The notes under the pieces are model-generated. The model made no database searches. It was not told the origin of the DNA and saw only the letters and a list, made by a program, of their open reading frames with translations. A stretch of DNA of 55,074 nucleotides from Gammaproteobacteria bacterium (GTDB lineage Bacteria > Pseudomonadota > Gammaproteobacteria > SZUA-152), in the NCBI GenBank assembly GCA_013152545.1, contig JAADGF010000025.1, positions 1 to 55,074 of the forward strand. Reading direction: 5' to 3'. The translations under genes and the position numbers were made by a program. Below are positions 7,810 through 16,835 of the stretch, in pieces. Each line of letters begins with the position of its first letter. The first letter of the stretch is position 1.

Positions 7810-8775
7810 TTGGCATTTCCATTGAGAATTATATTTGCTGGCACGCCTGAATTTGCGGCGATGAGTCTGGATGCGCTCCTTGGTTCAGAGCACCAGGTTT
7901 GTGCTGTTTACACGCAACCTGACCGGCCAGCGGGGCGGGGGCGCAAGTTAACGCACAGCGCAGTTAAGCAATTGGCGTTGGCACACGATATCCGAGTGTT
8001 TCAGCCAGTATCGTTAAAGCAGGCCGAGGCGCAACAAGAACTCAGTAGCTTGCAGGCCGATGTCATGATCGTTGTTGCCTATGGTTTGTTATTGCCCTTG
8101 TCTGTATTGCTGGCACCGCGTTTAGGTTGTATCAATGTTCATGCCTCCTTATTGCCGCGTTGGCGCGGTGCCGCACCGATTCAGCGAGCGATCCTGGCTG
8201 GTGATACAGAAACCGGTGTTACCATTATGCAAATGGATGAAGGTTTGGATACTGGTAATATGCTGTATAAGGTATCGACACCCATTACGGCGATGGATAC
8301 CGCGCAGATATTGCATGATCGCTTGGCCCAACTGGGTGCTGACAGCCTGCTGAAAACGCTGGCGTTATATGCGGCAGACGATGCTACCAGTGACGGCGTA
8401 ACAGGAGTTGCCCAGGACAGTCGTCAAGCTACATATGCTGCTAAATTGAGCAAAGCGGAAGCTAAAATCAATTGGCGACAAAGTGCTGTTGAAATTAATC
8501 GTATGATTAAGGCATTTAATCCTTGGCCGGTCGCCCAAACAAGCCTTGGTGGTGCTACGTTGCGTATCTGGAACGCTCAATTGTTTACACCGGAGGGCAC
8601 GATTCCAGTCAGTGCCACAGCGGGTACTGTTCTTGCAGAAGGTAAATCGGGGATTGATGTGTTGACGGGGGATGGTATGTTGCGTATTACGCAACTGCAA
8701 ATGTCCGGGGGGCGTCCCTTGCCAGTCGCTGAATTTATCAATGCCAAAAGCCTTGCTGGTCGTGTCTTGAGTTAG
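7810..8775 (+). CDS. fmt: Methionyl-tRNA formyltransferase
   Basis: This 321-aa enzyme formylates Met-tRNA(fMet) using 10-formyltetrahydrofolate. The N-terminal catalytic domain shows L-R-I-I-F-A-G-T-P-E-F-A, Q-P-D-R-P-A-G-R-G, V-V-A-Y-G-L-L-L-P and the catalytic-site region N-V-H-A-S-L-L-P-R-W-R-G-A-A-P-I-Q. The C-terminal tRNA-binding OB-fold starts near residue 205. The frame has no ATG at a sensible place. Translation most likely starts at TTG 7810, giving M-A-F-P-L-R-I-I, although a second TTG at 7822 is possible. The Shine-Dalgarno sequence is weak, so low translation is expected. It lies between def and rsmB on the same strand. Confidence 0.96.
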   Translation: MAFPLRIIFAGTPEFAAMSLDALLGSEHQVCAVYTQPDRPAGRGRKLTHSAVKQLALAHDIRVFQPVSLKQAEAQQELSSLQADVMIVVAYGLLLPLSVLLAPRLGCINVHASLLPRWRGAAPIQRAILAGDTETGVTIMQMDEGLDTGNMLYKVSTPITAMDTAQILHDRLAQLGADSLLKTLALYAADDATSDGVTGVAQDSRQATYAAKLSKAEAKINWRQSAVEINRMIKAFNPWPVAQTSLGGATLRIWNAQLFTPEGTIPVSATAGTVLAEGKSGIDVLTGDGMLRITQLQMSGGRPLPVAEFINAKSLAGRVLS

Positions 8776-8862
8776 TGGTGTTGTGGCACTTGAAAAAAAT
8801 AGTAAAAACCATCGGGAAGAAGCCCGTTACGTAACCGCGTCGGTATACACGAATCATAATTT

Positions 8863-10179
8863 ATGAAAGCTCGTGCATTAGCAGCAAAAGTATTGGCCGA
8901 TGTTATGTCGTCCGGGCAGTCATTGACCCGTGTTATTGCATCTCGCAGTAAGGAGTTAACGGACCCATCTGAGCAGGCATTATTGCAGGAGATAAGCTAC
9001 GGCGTATTGCGTTGGTGGCTGTTATTGGATGCAATCAGCAAACGTTTGTTATCAAAACCGCTAAAGACTAAAGACAGCGATATACGTAATGTTCTATTAA
9101 TTGGTCTGTATCAATTAGCGTATATGCGTATTCCTGATCATGCCGTTATATCCGAAACCGTTAAGGCTTGTGTGCAACTAAAAAAGCCATGGGCAAAAAG
9201 TCTCGTTAATGCGGTGTTGCGCAGCTACCAACGGCAGGCGGCAGATATTAGCGATCGGGTAAAGTGCAACGATACCGTTGTTTATGCCCACCCAAATTGG
9301 TTGCTTGAATGTATAAAAACCGCTTGGCCAGCGCAGTGGCGGCAAATTGTGGGCGCTAATAATGCCAGACCCCCGATGGTGTTGCGGGTCAATGAGCGAA
9401 AAATAGATCGGGACAGTTATTTGCAGATGCTTAACAATAACGATATTGCAGCGACGGTGCTGAATTTAACCGCGCAGGCTGTCGTGTTGGAGACGCCGTT
9501 GCCAGTGAGTAAACTGCCAGGGTTTAATGAAGGCTTGGTTTCTGTGCAAGATGCTGCCGCACAATTGGCGGCAAGCTTGCTAAACCCCCAGGTGGGTGAC
9601 TATTTATTGGATGTTTGTGCGGCGCCTGGCGGCAAAACTGCGCATCTATTGGAAACGCAGCCAGCCTTAGCGGAATTAGTAGCGCTGGATATCGATCCTT
9701 TGCGGCTGGTTAGAATAAGCGAAAACCTGACGCGACTGGGTTTGAAAGCAACGTTAAAACAAGTGGATGCATCGTGTTCTGCTAGCCTGATGGAGCATGG
9801 AAACGGGGCTGCAGTTAGGTTGTTTGATCGGGTTTTGGTGGATGCCCCGTGCTCTGCAAGTGGCGTTATTCGCCGTCATCCTGATATAAAATGGCTGCGC
9901 AGGCTCGAGGATATCGAGCAATTAGTTGATATTCAATTGCAGATATTGCATGCGGTTTGGCCCTTGTTGGCGCCTGGGGGGGTGCTTTTATATGCGACTT
10001 GTTCAGTGTTGCCCGCAGAAAACACGAATCAAATCAAAACATTTTTAAGCGCCCATGTTGACGCAGAGCATTTGTCAATCAACGCAGATTGGGGCCAGGC
10101 TTGTGAATATGGTCGTCAGTTGTTACCAGGAGACATTGATACGGATGGATTTTATTACGCATGTTTGAAAAAACACTAA
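8863..10179 (+). CDS. rsmB: 16S rRNA (cytosine-967-C5)-methyltransferase RsmB
   Basis: This 438-aa S-adenosylmethionine-dependent enzyme (also called Sun/Fmu) methylates C967 of 16S rRNA. An N-terminal NusB-like RNA-binding domain (about residues 1-135) precedes the methyltransferase domain. Visible family motifs are D-V-C-A-A-P-G-G-K-T-A-H (SAM binding), D-A-P-C-S-A-S-G-V-I-R-R-H-P-D-I-K-W with the first catalytic cysteine, and L-L-Y-A-T-C-S-V-L-P-A-E-N with the second. The length matches the family. The stop overlaps the possible start of the next gene, so the two are probably translationally coupled. Confidence 0.97.
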   Translation: MKARALAAKVLADVMSSGQSLTRVIASRSKELTDPSEQALLQEISYGVLRWWLLLDAISKRLLSKPLKTKDSDIRNVLLIGLYQLAYMRIPDHAVISETVKACVQLKKPWAKSLVNAVLRSYQRQAADISDRVKCNDTVVYAHPNWLLECIKTAWPAQWRQIVGANNARPPMVLRVNERKIDRDSYLQMLNNNDIAATVLNLTAQAVVLETPLPVSKLPGFNEGLVSVQDAAAQLAASLLNPQVGDYLLDVCAAPGGKTAHLLETQPALAELVALDIDPLRLVRISENLTRLGLKATLKQVDASCSASLMEHGNGAAVRLFDRVLVDAPCSASGVIRRHPDIKWLRRLEDIEQLVDIQLQILHAVWPLLAPGGVLLYATCSVLPAENTNQIKTFLSAHVDAEHLSINADWGQACEYGRQLLPGDIDTDGFYYACLKKH

Positions 10180-10787
10180 CGGTGAAAACCTCTGTTAACG
10201 CCCTTTGCTGTCATCAGCGAATGCTGTTCGCACGTTTTTTATTGGTTTGTCTGATGCTTATCAATTCGGTGTGCGTGGCGGCAGGGTTTAGCATTCCTAA
10301 AGCAGAAATTGCGTTAACAGATAAAGTTTACCATCTGAGTGCAAGACTGGCATTTGATTTTAGTGATGAGGTCTTGCAAGCGATTAATAACGGTGTGCCA
10401 TTGGTGTTGGTGTTGGATATCGAGCTTTTAAAGCCGCGTGAATACCTTTGGGATAAGGAAGTGGCAACGTTGGAGCAGCGATTTCAACTGGATTTTCATG
10501 CACTCAGCGAGCAATTTGTTGTGCGTAATTTAAACAGTGGTGCTCAGTTCACTTTTTTTTCCCTAACGGCTGCATTGCAGAAAATTGGCGAAATTGAACA
10601 GCTTCCAATTATTGATGAACAACTGTTATTTGCTGACGGGTATGAAAATGTTTTTGCTAAAATTCGTACCCGCATTGCGTACGAAACATTGCCTGTTCCT
10701 TTGCGTATAAATGCATTGATTTCCAGCAATTGGTGGTTGAGTAGCAGTTGGTACACATTGAATCTTTACTCTACTGTTTCAGAATAG
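10161..10787 (+). CDS. DUF4390 exported protein
   Basis: A protein of 208 aa from the ATG at 10161, or 188 aa from the ATG at 10221. The second start puts a clean signal peptide (L-F-A-R followed by a hydrophobic run ending V-A-A-G) at the N-terminus. The mature region shows the DUF4390 pattern: an amphipathic beta-rich protein with 'L-A-F-D-F-S-D-E-V', 'G-V-P-L-V-L-V-L-D-I', 'R-Y/F-Q-L-D-F-H' and the terminal 'L-I-S-S-N-W-W-L-S-S'. The family is always encoded between rsmB and an NtrY-type kinase and has no established biochemical role. A role in signal input to that kinase is inference from position. The longer form overlaps rsmB by 19 bp. Confidence 0.82.
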   Translation: MFEKTLTVKTSVNALCCHQRMLFARFLLVCLMLINSVCVAAGFSIPKAEIALTDKVYHLSARLAFDFSDEVLQAINNGVPLVLVLDIELLKPREYLWDKEVATLEQRFQLDFHALSEQFVVRNLNSGAQFTFFSLTAALQKIGEIEQLPIIDEQLLFADGYENVFAKIRTRIAYETLPVPLRINALISSNWWLSSSWYTLNLYSTVSE

Positions 10788-10989
10788 TGACGTATCGCTG
10801 GGCGATTGCAATGGGTTTTGATGTATCCCTTGGATAGAAACAGGGTAGGCGATGATGTCGAAGCTCTAAACGTCACAGGGATCGGCGTGCCAGTTATTCC
10901 GTTATCGTTCATGATGGGGCTGTGGGTTTTTAATTGCGGGATGGATGTTGGTGCAAGTGATGCGGTTTGCAGTGATTCAGGATTAACGA

Positions 10990-13227
10990 ATGTCTGAAGT
11001 AACATTGTTGTTGAAGCGCGTCTCAGACAGCTTTTTCCCCGTCGTGGTGATGGGGTTGTTTCTTGTGTTGTCCCTTACGTTGCTGAGTGCGGCCACAGAA
11101 AATACGGTTCAATTCGGGCGTTTTCACTTGGTGTTGGTGGTGATTAACGCCTTGGGGCTGATTATTCTTGTCGGTCTGATCGGTGTTAATTTCATTCGCC
11201 TTATCCGGCAATATCGTCTTAAAGTGGTGGGTTCACGACTCACGGCGCGGTTGGTCGTCATCTTTGTTATTTTGTCGGTGGCGCCAGTATCGGTAGTTTA
11301 TTACTTTTCGCTTGGATTTTTACAGCGCGGCATTGATAGTTGGTTTGATGTTCGGATTGAAGGTGCAATGGAGGACGCGCTGGAACTAAGCCGTTCGTCA
11401 CTGGATTTGCGCATCCGGGAATTGCTGAAACAAACGCGTGCTATGGCGCAAAGCTTGGCGCATGAGCCAGATTCTACCGTGCTGCTTACTCTCAATGATT
11501 TGCGTAGTGAAAGCAACGCTACAGAGCTTATTTTATTAACAACCACCGGGCGTGTGATAGCATCCAGCAGCATGGAAACCACGGCGATAATACCTAACCG
11601 ACCGGACGATTCGATTTTGTCTCAAGTGAGGCAGAACAGTAGTTACGCTGGTTTAGCGCCTGTGGGTGATTTGGGTTTGCAAATTCGTATCGCAGTGGCT
11701 ATTGATTCTTTTGATGGTGCTGTGGCACGACGAGTGATTTATGCCTTATACCCTATTGCTGAGCGGCTTAGCCTGCTCGCAGATAGTGTGCAGTCGGCAT
11801 ATGGTCAGCATAAGGAGTTGATTTATTTAAGGCAACCACTGAAAAATAGTTTCACTCTGACGTTGTCTTTGGTGTTGTTGGTGAGCTTGTTGACCGCTGT
11901 GTGGGCAGCATTTTTCTCCGCGCAACGCTTGGCCGCACCAATTCGTATATTGGCAGTAGGTACAAGGGCAGTGGCAGCGGGGAACTATGATAAAAAATTG
12001 CCGGTCACTAGTAATGATGAATTGGGTACTTTAGTTCAATCTTTTACTGATATGACCACCAGTATTTCTATGGCACGTGATGAAGCATTACGCAGCCAAC
12101 AGCAGGTCGAGCAAGAGCGGGCATATTTACGAGCAGTGCTTGGACGATTGTCATCCGGTGTTATTACACTGGATAAAGAGCTTAGAATACGTGTGGCAAA
12201 CAGTGCGGCGAGTCAGATATTGCAAATAGATATGGACCGCACCATCGGTAGTCGTCTAAAAGTTGTGAAAGCATACGGGCATTATTTAAAGGAATTTGTG
12301 GAGGTGTTGACGCGAAACCTGAATTCCAATCCAGAGGGGTGGCATGAGGAAGTGACCGTATTGCGTCAGCAGGGTCATAAAATCCTTATGTGTCGTGGTG
12401 CTGAACTGCCATCCGACGAAGCCAATCGCGCAGGATTCGTCGTTGTGTTTGACGATGTTACTAAGTTAGTGCAAGCGCAACGTGAGGCCGCCTGGGGCGA
12501 GGTGGCTCGGCGCCTGGCTCATGAGATTAAAAACCCTTTAACACCCATCCAGCTTTCCGCTGAGCGGTTAAGGCGTAAATATTTGCATACCATGAACCCA
12601 GAGGATGCGAAAGTGCTCGACAGGTCCACCCATACCATTGTTCAGCAAGTGGAATCCATGAAAGAAATGGTAAAAGCATTTTCTGAATATGCGCGTGTAC
12701 CGAAATTACAATTGCGCTCATTACATATTGCAGGTTTGCTTAATGAAGTGTTGGATCTTTATCGTGGTGATGAGTCGGCGATAACGTTTAAAGTGAGTGT
12801 TGGGCCTGATGTGCCTGCGGTGGAAGCGGACCCTGGACGTATACGCCAGCTATTGCATAACCTTATCAAAAATTCGATTGAATCCACCAGTAAGCGTCAG
12901 GACGCAAAAATATTGTTGTCCGTTGAGCACATTGTGGGAGAGTCCCAGGATGTTGTTGAACTGCGGGTTATTGATAATGGGCCCGGCATACCCGATCGTT
13001 TAATGGATAACTTATTTGAACCTTACACTAGCACAAAAATCAAGGGAGGAGGGTTAGGGTTGGCGGTTGTAAAACGCATTGTAGAAGAGCATTCAGGCAG
13101 TGTTTTTGCCGACAATTGTCGTGAAGGTGGGGCTTGTGTCGTGGTGCGTTTACCCAGTATTGGTGGTCCAAAACAAGATTCTGAAAATCATTATGTGAAT
13201 GCAAAAAATGATGTCAATAGGTTTTAA
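10990..13227 (+). CDS. ntrY: NtrY-type membrane sensor histidine kinase
   Basis: A 745-aa sensor kinase. Four membrane segments are visible, at about residues 15-33, 46-66, 79-105 and 288-312. A periplasmic sensor region lies between the third and fourth, and a HAMP domain follows (about 310-365). A PAS domain occupies about 385-490. The dimerisation domain carries the phospho-accepting His511 in R-L-A-H-E-I-K-N-P-L-T-P. The ATPase domain has N-L-I-K-N-S-I-E-S, D-N-G-P-G-I-P and G-G-G-L-G-L-A-V-V. This layout is that of NtrY, which phosphorylates NtrX in response to nitrogen, redox or envelope cues depending on species. Which cue applies here is unknown. About 200 bp separate it from the DUF4390 gene, and an R3 repeat follows it. 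Confidence 0.9.
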   Translation: MSEVTLLLKRVSDSFFPVVVMGLFLVLSLTLLSAATENTVQFGRFHLVLVVINALGLIILVGLIGVNFIRLIRQYRLKVVGSRLTARLVVIFVILSVAPVSVVYYFSLGFLQRGIDSWFDVRIEGAMEDALELSRSSLDLRIRELLKQTRAMAQSLAHEPDSTVLLTLNDLRSESNATELILLTTTGRVIASSSMETTAIIPNRPDDSILSQVRQNSSYAGLAPVGDLGLQIRIAVAIDSFDGAVARRVIYALYPIAERLSLLADSVQSAYGQHKELIYLRQPLKNSFTLTLSLVLLVSLLTAVWAAFFSAQRLAAPIRILAVGTRAVAAGNYDKKLPVTSNDELGTLVQSFTDMTTSISMARDEALRSQQQVEQERAYLRAVLGRLSSGVITLDKELRIRVANSAASQILQIDMDRTIGSRLKVVKAYGHYLKEFVEVLTRNLNSNPEGWHEEVTVLRQQGHKILMCRGAELPSDEANRAGFVVVFDDVTKLVQAQREAAWGEVARRLAHEIKNPLTPIQLSAERLRRKYLHTMNPEDAKVLDRSTHTIVQQVESMKEMVKAFSEYARVPKLQLRSLHIAGLLNEVLDLYRGDESAITFKVSVGPDVPAVEADPGRIRQLLHNLIKNSIESTSKRQDAKILLSVEHIVGESQDVVELRVIDNGPGIPDRLMDNLFEPYTSTKIKGGGLGLAVVKRIVEEHSGSVFADNCREGGACVVVRLPSIGGPKQDSENHYVNAKNDVNRF

Positions 13228-13263
13228 TATCGATCGCCACGAGTTTATAAGGTAGCGTACTGA

Positions 13264-13420
13264 GGGGCTATAAAGAAATAACGTGAATATTTTGCGTGTT
13301 TATCCTTGCGTTTTCGGTGTTGTGCAAAAGCTTACAGACAACGAGTATGGGCGCGTTTCCGCGCCTTGAATACGAAACGATATCCGGCGCAATCTGTACA
13401 ACTTATTTCTTTACAGACCC
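13264..13420 (+). repeat. MITE-like element, family R3, copy A (157 bp, internally deleted)
   Basis: The left end GGGGCTATAAAGAAATAA and right end TTATTTCTTTACAGACCC form imperfect 18-bp terminal inverted repeats (16 of 18 paired). The interior matches the copy at 29932-30164 on both flanks but lacks about 75 bases from the middle. It sits in the ntrY-ntrX gap and ends 42 bp before the ntrX start, so it may alter co-transcription or supply promoter sequence to ntrX. No clear target-site duplication is seen. Confidence 0.8.
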
Positions 13421-13462
13421 TTAATTGGAGCTTGATTTACAGTAATTGCAGAGAGAATTATA

Positions 13463-14836
13463 GTGAAATCACACATACTCGTCGTTGATGATGAACCCGA
13501 TATCCGGAGTTTGGTAAAAGAAATCCTGGAAGATGAAGGTTATGCGGTTACGGTCGCTAAAGATGGTGCTGCTGCCAAAGCGGCAATTGCAATAAGAATT
13601 CCTAATTTGATTTTGTTGGATATATGGATGCCTGACGTGGATGGTATTACGTTGCTAAAAGAGTTTTCCCGTGTGAATCATATTAGTTGCCCGGTGATCA
13701 TGATGTCGGGGCACGGCACTGTGGAAGCGGCAGTAGAAGCAACTCGTTTAGGTGCTTTTGACTTTATTGAAAAGCCGTTGTCGTTGTCAAAGCTGCTGGT
13801 TACAGTGGAAGGCGCCCTGAGCAGTGGTCAGTCAGCGGTGGGGCAGAATGTTACGCGGCACGAAGTATTGCAGTCAGTTGAAATTATTGGTAAGAGTGCT
13901 CTTACACGGCAATTGATCGAGCAATTGGATCAATGTGGACGTCATGAGGTCACCGTGTTGCTGAAGGGGGAGCCGGGGTCAGGGAAAACGCGTTGCGCCA
14001 AATACATTCATACCAGCAGTAACAGGCGACAGGGGCCTTATGTTGAAATGGATACGGCAAACCTAATCGGTCGCCATAAACGAAAAATATTAGAGTTGTT
14101 TTTAGGTGTGGAAAATGCTGGACAAGCTAAGGCGGGTAGTTTGGAGCAGGCTAATGGGGGCACCTTGTATATAAATGATGTGGCGGAGTTGGATGTTGAA
14201 ATGCAGGCCGCATTGCTGGGGGTCTTGACATCGTCGACAATTTATCGTGTGGATGGTGATGTGTCTGTTGCAATCGATGTGCGAATCATTGTTGCGACAC
14301 GGTATAATTTACAACAGGAAGTCCGTGCAAAACGCTTCAGGGAAGATTTATTTCATCATTTAAATAGTTATCCTTTAGTTATTCCTCCATTAAGGGAGCA
14401 CAGTGAGGATGTACCAGAATTACTACAGTATTATGTGAGTTTTTTTACGGATAAGGAACATTTGCGGTATAGAAATTTTTCCATGGCGGCGCAAAACAGA
14501 TTGCGCAATCATGAGTGGTCAGGGAACGTATTGGAACTTGAAAATGTGGTACGGCGATTATTGATGGCCGAGGGCGAAGTGACGATAGACCCTTCCGAAG
14601 TGGATGCAATATTGAGTGACTCCAGTGTGGTAATTTCCAATGAAAATACCGATGTAATGGCTGTGGCGCAATTTGATCTGCCACTGCGTCAGGCGCGTGA
14701 ACAATTTGAAAAAGCGTATCTTGAATATCATCTTAAGCGAGAGAACGGTAGTGTCGGTAAAGTTGCGCGTCTGGCGGGAATGGAACGTACCCACTTATAT
14801 CGAAAACTCAGAGCGTTGGGTATTGAAACAAAATAG
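13463..14836 (+). CDS. ntrX: NtrX-type response regulator with degenerate AAA+ domain
   Basis: A 457-aa regulator starting at GTG 13463 after GAGAG. The receiver domain (about 1-120) is intact: D-D-E near the start, phosphorylatable Asp53 in L-L-D-I-W-M-P-D, M-S-G-H-G-T and K in I-E-K-P. The central sigma-54-activator-like domain keeps the Walker A G-E-P-G-S-G-K-T (169-176) and the R-F-R-E-D-L-F-H-H-L segment. It lacks the GAFTGA loop, and Walker B reads T-L-Y-I-N-D-V (Asn238-Asp239) in place of the usual L-D-E. A Fis-type helix-turn-helix ends the protein (N-G-S-V-G-K-V-A-R-L-A-G-M-E-R-T). DNA binding therefore looks preserved, while ATP-driven activation of sigma-54 RNA polymerase looks unlikely. 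Some NtrX proteins are known to lack GAFTGA. The partner kinase is the preceding gene. Confidence 0.88.
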   Translation: MKSHILVVDDEPDIRSLVKEILEDEGYAVTVAKDGAAAKAAIAIRIPNLILLDIWMPDVDGITLLKEFSRVNHISCPVIMMSGHGTVEAAVEATRLGAFDFIEKPLSLSKLLVTVEGALSSGQSAVGQNVTRHEVLQSVEIIGKSALTRQLIEQLDQCGRHEVTVLLKGEPGSGKTRCAKYIHTSSNRRQGPYVEMDTANLIGRHKRKILELFLGVENAGQAKAGSLEQANGGTLYINDVAELDVEMQAALLGVLTSSTIYRVDGDVSVAIDVRIIVATRYNLQQEVRAKRFREDLFHHLNSYPLVIPPLREHSEDVPELLQYYVSFFTDKEHLRYRNFSMAAQNRLRNHEWSGNVLELENVVRRLLMAEGEVTIDPSEVDAILSDSSVVISNENTDVMAVAQFDLPLRQAREQFEKAYLEYHLKRENGSVGKVARLAGMERTHLYRKLRALGIETK

Positions 14837-15218
14837 CAATCAAACATATTGAATTGAATTCGCAAGAGAGTATAGTGAACGCATAAATAGGGTGTGCATT
14901 TACGCTGAAATTCTAAACACTACGGGTATTGATGGGTACGTTATTTTATGTTCTATTCTTTGCTAATTTCATGTCAACACCTTGGAGGTCCAATCAGGTT
15001 CTGTGGAATGTCAGTGGTGTGTTGTAAAATGACATTACTGAATGGCCTTGTTACCAAGTTGTTTGAGTCGTCGGTAATTGTTCGATGTTTTCAAAAAATA
15101 CGAGGCTGATTTACCGAAAAATAGTCAGTTTGCTCGGTTAACCGGTTTGAAGTTTTAGTATGTGTTTAGTCTGTGTTTGTAACGTCCCCTATCTCCAACG
15201 GCTGTATTTTTAGATGTC
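14837..15218. other. Intergenic region between ntrX and trkA
   Basis: These 382 bases contain no supported gene or repeat. No strong terminator hairpin is obvious downstream of ntrX. The gap is long enough to contain an independent trkA promoter, which I cannot place. Confidence 0.35.
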
Positions 15219-16592
15219 ATGAAAATTATTGTATTAGGCGCAGGCCAGGTGGGTTCATCGGTGGCTGAGGTGTTGGCCAAAGAAGCCAACGATATCACTG
15301 TTGTTGATACCGACGCTAAAAAATTGCAGGATCTGCAAGACCGTATGGATATTCGTACCGTGCAGGGTCAGGCCGCGCACCCCGAGGTGTTGGAACGAGC
15401 GGGTGGTGAAGATGCGGATATGATTATTGCCGTTACGAATCAGGATGAAATAAACATGGTAGCCTGCCAGGTTGCTTACACTTTGTTCCATACGCCAACC
15501 AAAATTGCGCGTGTGCGAGGCGTTGAGTTTTTATCCTATCCGCAGTTATTCACCCAAGAAGCGCTGCCTGTTGATGTTCTCATCAGTCCTGAGCAATTGG
15601 TCACAGACTATGTGCAGCGTTTAATCGAGTACCCGGGAGCTTTGCAGGTGTTGGATTTTGCCGATGGTCGGGTGCAACTGGTTGCGGTACGAGCCTATTA
15701 TGGTGGACCGTTGGTGGGGCATGAGTTGAAAACGCTTCGTGAGCGCATGCCGGGTATTGATACACGGGTGGCGGCGATTTTTCGACGTGGAATGCCAATT
15801 CTTCCGGAGGGAGATACCATCATTGAGGTTGATGACGAGGTATTTTTTATTGCGGCCAAACGACACATTCGTGTAGTGATGAAGGAGTTAAGGCGTTTGG
15901 ATCGGCCTTGTAAGCGCATAATTATTGCTGGTGGTGGTAATATCGGTATGCGACTCGCAAAAGCCCTGGAGTTTAACTATCAGGTTAAGCTTATTGATCA
16001 TAATCCGGTGCGGTCAAAAAATATTTCTGAGCAATTAGAAAAAACCATTGTACTGTTTGGTGATGCTGCTGATGAGGAATTGTTGCAGGAAGAAAACATT
16101 GAACATACAGATGTTTTTTGTGCAGTGACCAATGATGACGAAGCAAATATATTGTCGGCAATGCTTGCTAAGCGACTTGGTGCACGTAAAGTGATGGCCT
16201 TAATTAATCGTGCCGCTTATGTTGATTTAGTGCAAAGTGGTATTATTGATATTGCAATATCACCACAGCAGGCAAGTATCGGTTCTCTATTAGCGCATGT
16301 GCGTAGAGGGGACGTCACCGCAGTACATTCTTTAAGGCGTGGCGCGGCAGAGGCGATTGAGGCGGTTGCGCATGGTGATGTTAATTCATCGAAAGTAGTT
16401 GGCCGTGCTATCGAAGATATTGCGCTGCCGAAAGGCACCACGATTGGTGCTATTGTGCGTGATAAAGAAGTGGTTATCGCTCATCATGATACAGTGATAG
16501 AGTCGGATGATCATGTGATTTTATTTGTGGTCGATAAAAAACGTATCCCGGAAGTGGAGCGATTATTTCAGGTGGGCTTCACTTTTATCTAA
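15219..16592 (+). CDS. trkA: Trk system potassium uptake regulatory protein TrkA
   Basis: This 457-aa cytoplasmic peripheral membrane protein binds NAD(H) and gates the TrkH potassium channel. It consists of two RCK halves, each a Rossmann NAD-binding (TrkA-N) and a TrkA-C domain. The first dinucleotide motif G-A-G-Q-V-G is at residues 7-12 and the second, G-G-G-N-I-G, at about 237-242. The conserved V-V-D-T-D and L-I-D-H-N acidic residues follow each. The length equals that of E. coli TrkA (458 aa). The trkH channel gene lies 243 bp downstream on the same strand. The rsmB-to-trkA neighbourhood is common in gammaproteobacteria, here widened by DUF4390 and ntrYX. Confidence 0.97.
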   Translation: MKIIVLGAGQVGSSVAEVLAKEANDITVVDTDAKKLQDLQDRMDIRTVQGQAAHPEVLERAGGEDADMIIAVTNQDEINMVACQVAYTLFHTPTKIARVRGVEFLSYPQLFTQEALPVDVLISPEQLVTDYVQRLIEYPGALQVLDFADGRVQLVAVRAYYGGPLVGHELKTLRERMPGIDTRVAAIFRRGMPILPEGDTIIEVDDEVFFIAAKRHIRVVMKELRRLDRPCKRIIIAGGGNIGMRLAKALEFNYQVKLIDHNPVRSKNISEQLEKTIVLFGDAADEELLQEENIEHTDVFCAVTNDDEANILSAMLAKRLGARKVMALINRAAYVDLVQSGIIDIAISPQQASIGSLLAHVRRGDVTAVHSLRRGAAEAIEAVAHGDVNSSKVVGRAIEDIALPKGTTIGAIVRDKEVVIAHHDTVIESDDHVILFVVDKKRIPEVERLFQVGFTFI

Positions 16593-16835
16593 GCAAAGTT
16601 GTAACTATTCAGCTTGCTTTTGACTTGTCCTATTATTACATTATAAAGTAAGTTGCATTATAACGTTGTGTTAAAATTTGCATCAATAATGCTCATTTAC
16701 ATCGGTAAATACCGTGCTTTTTCTTTGTTCTGAAACAAATCTACAGCAATCTTCGCAGTTGCTGGATATAAAAAAGTTTGACATGAAATTAATCAACCTG
16801 ATGTCGTTAACGCACCATAAAAAATTATAAAAACC

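Noticed and set aside
10852..10878. Similarity between the pre-ntrY gap and the gltD/BTAD gap (about 43183)
   Set aside because: About 19 of 25 bases match without extension. This is compatible with chance, so it is not called a repeat family.
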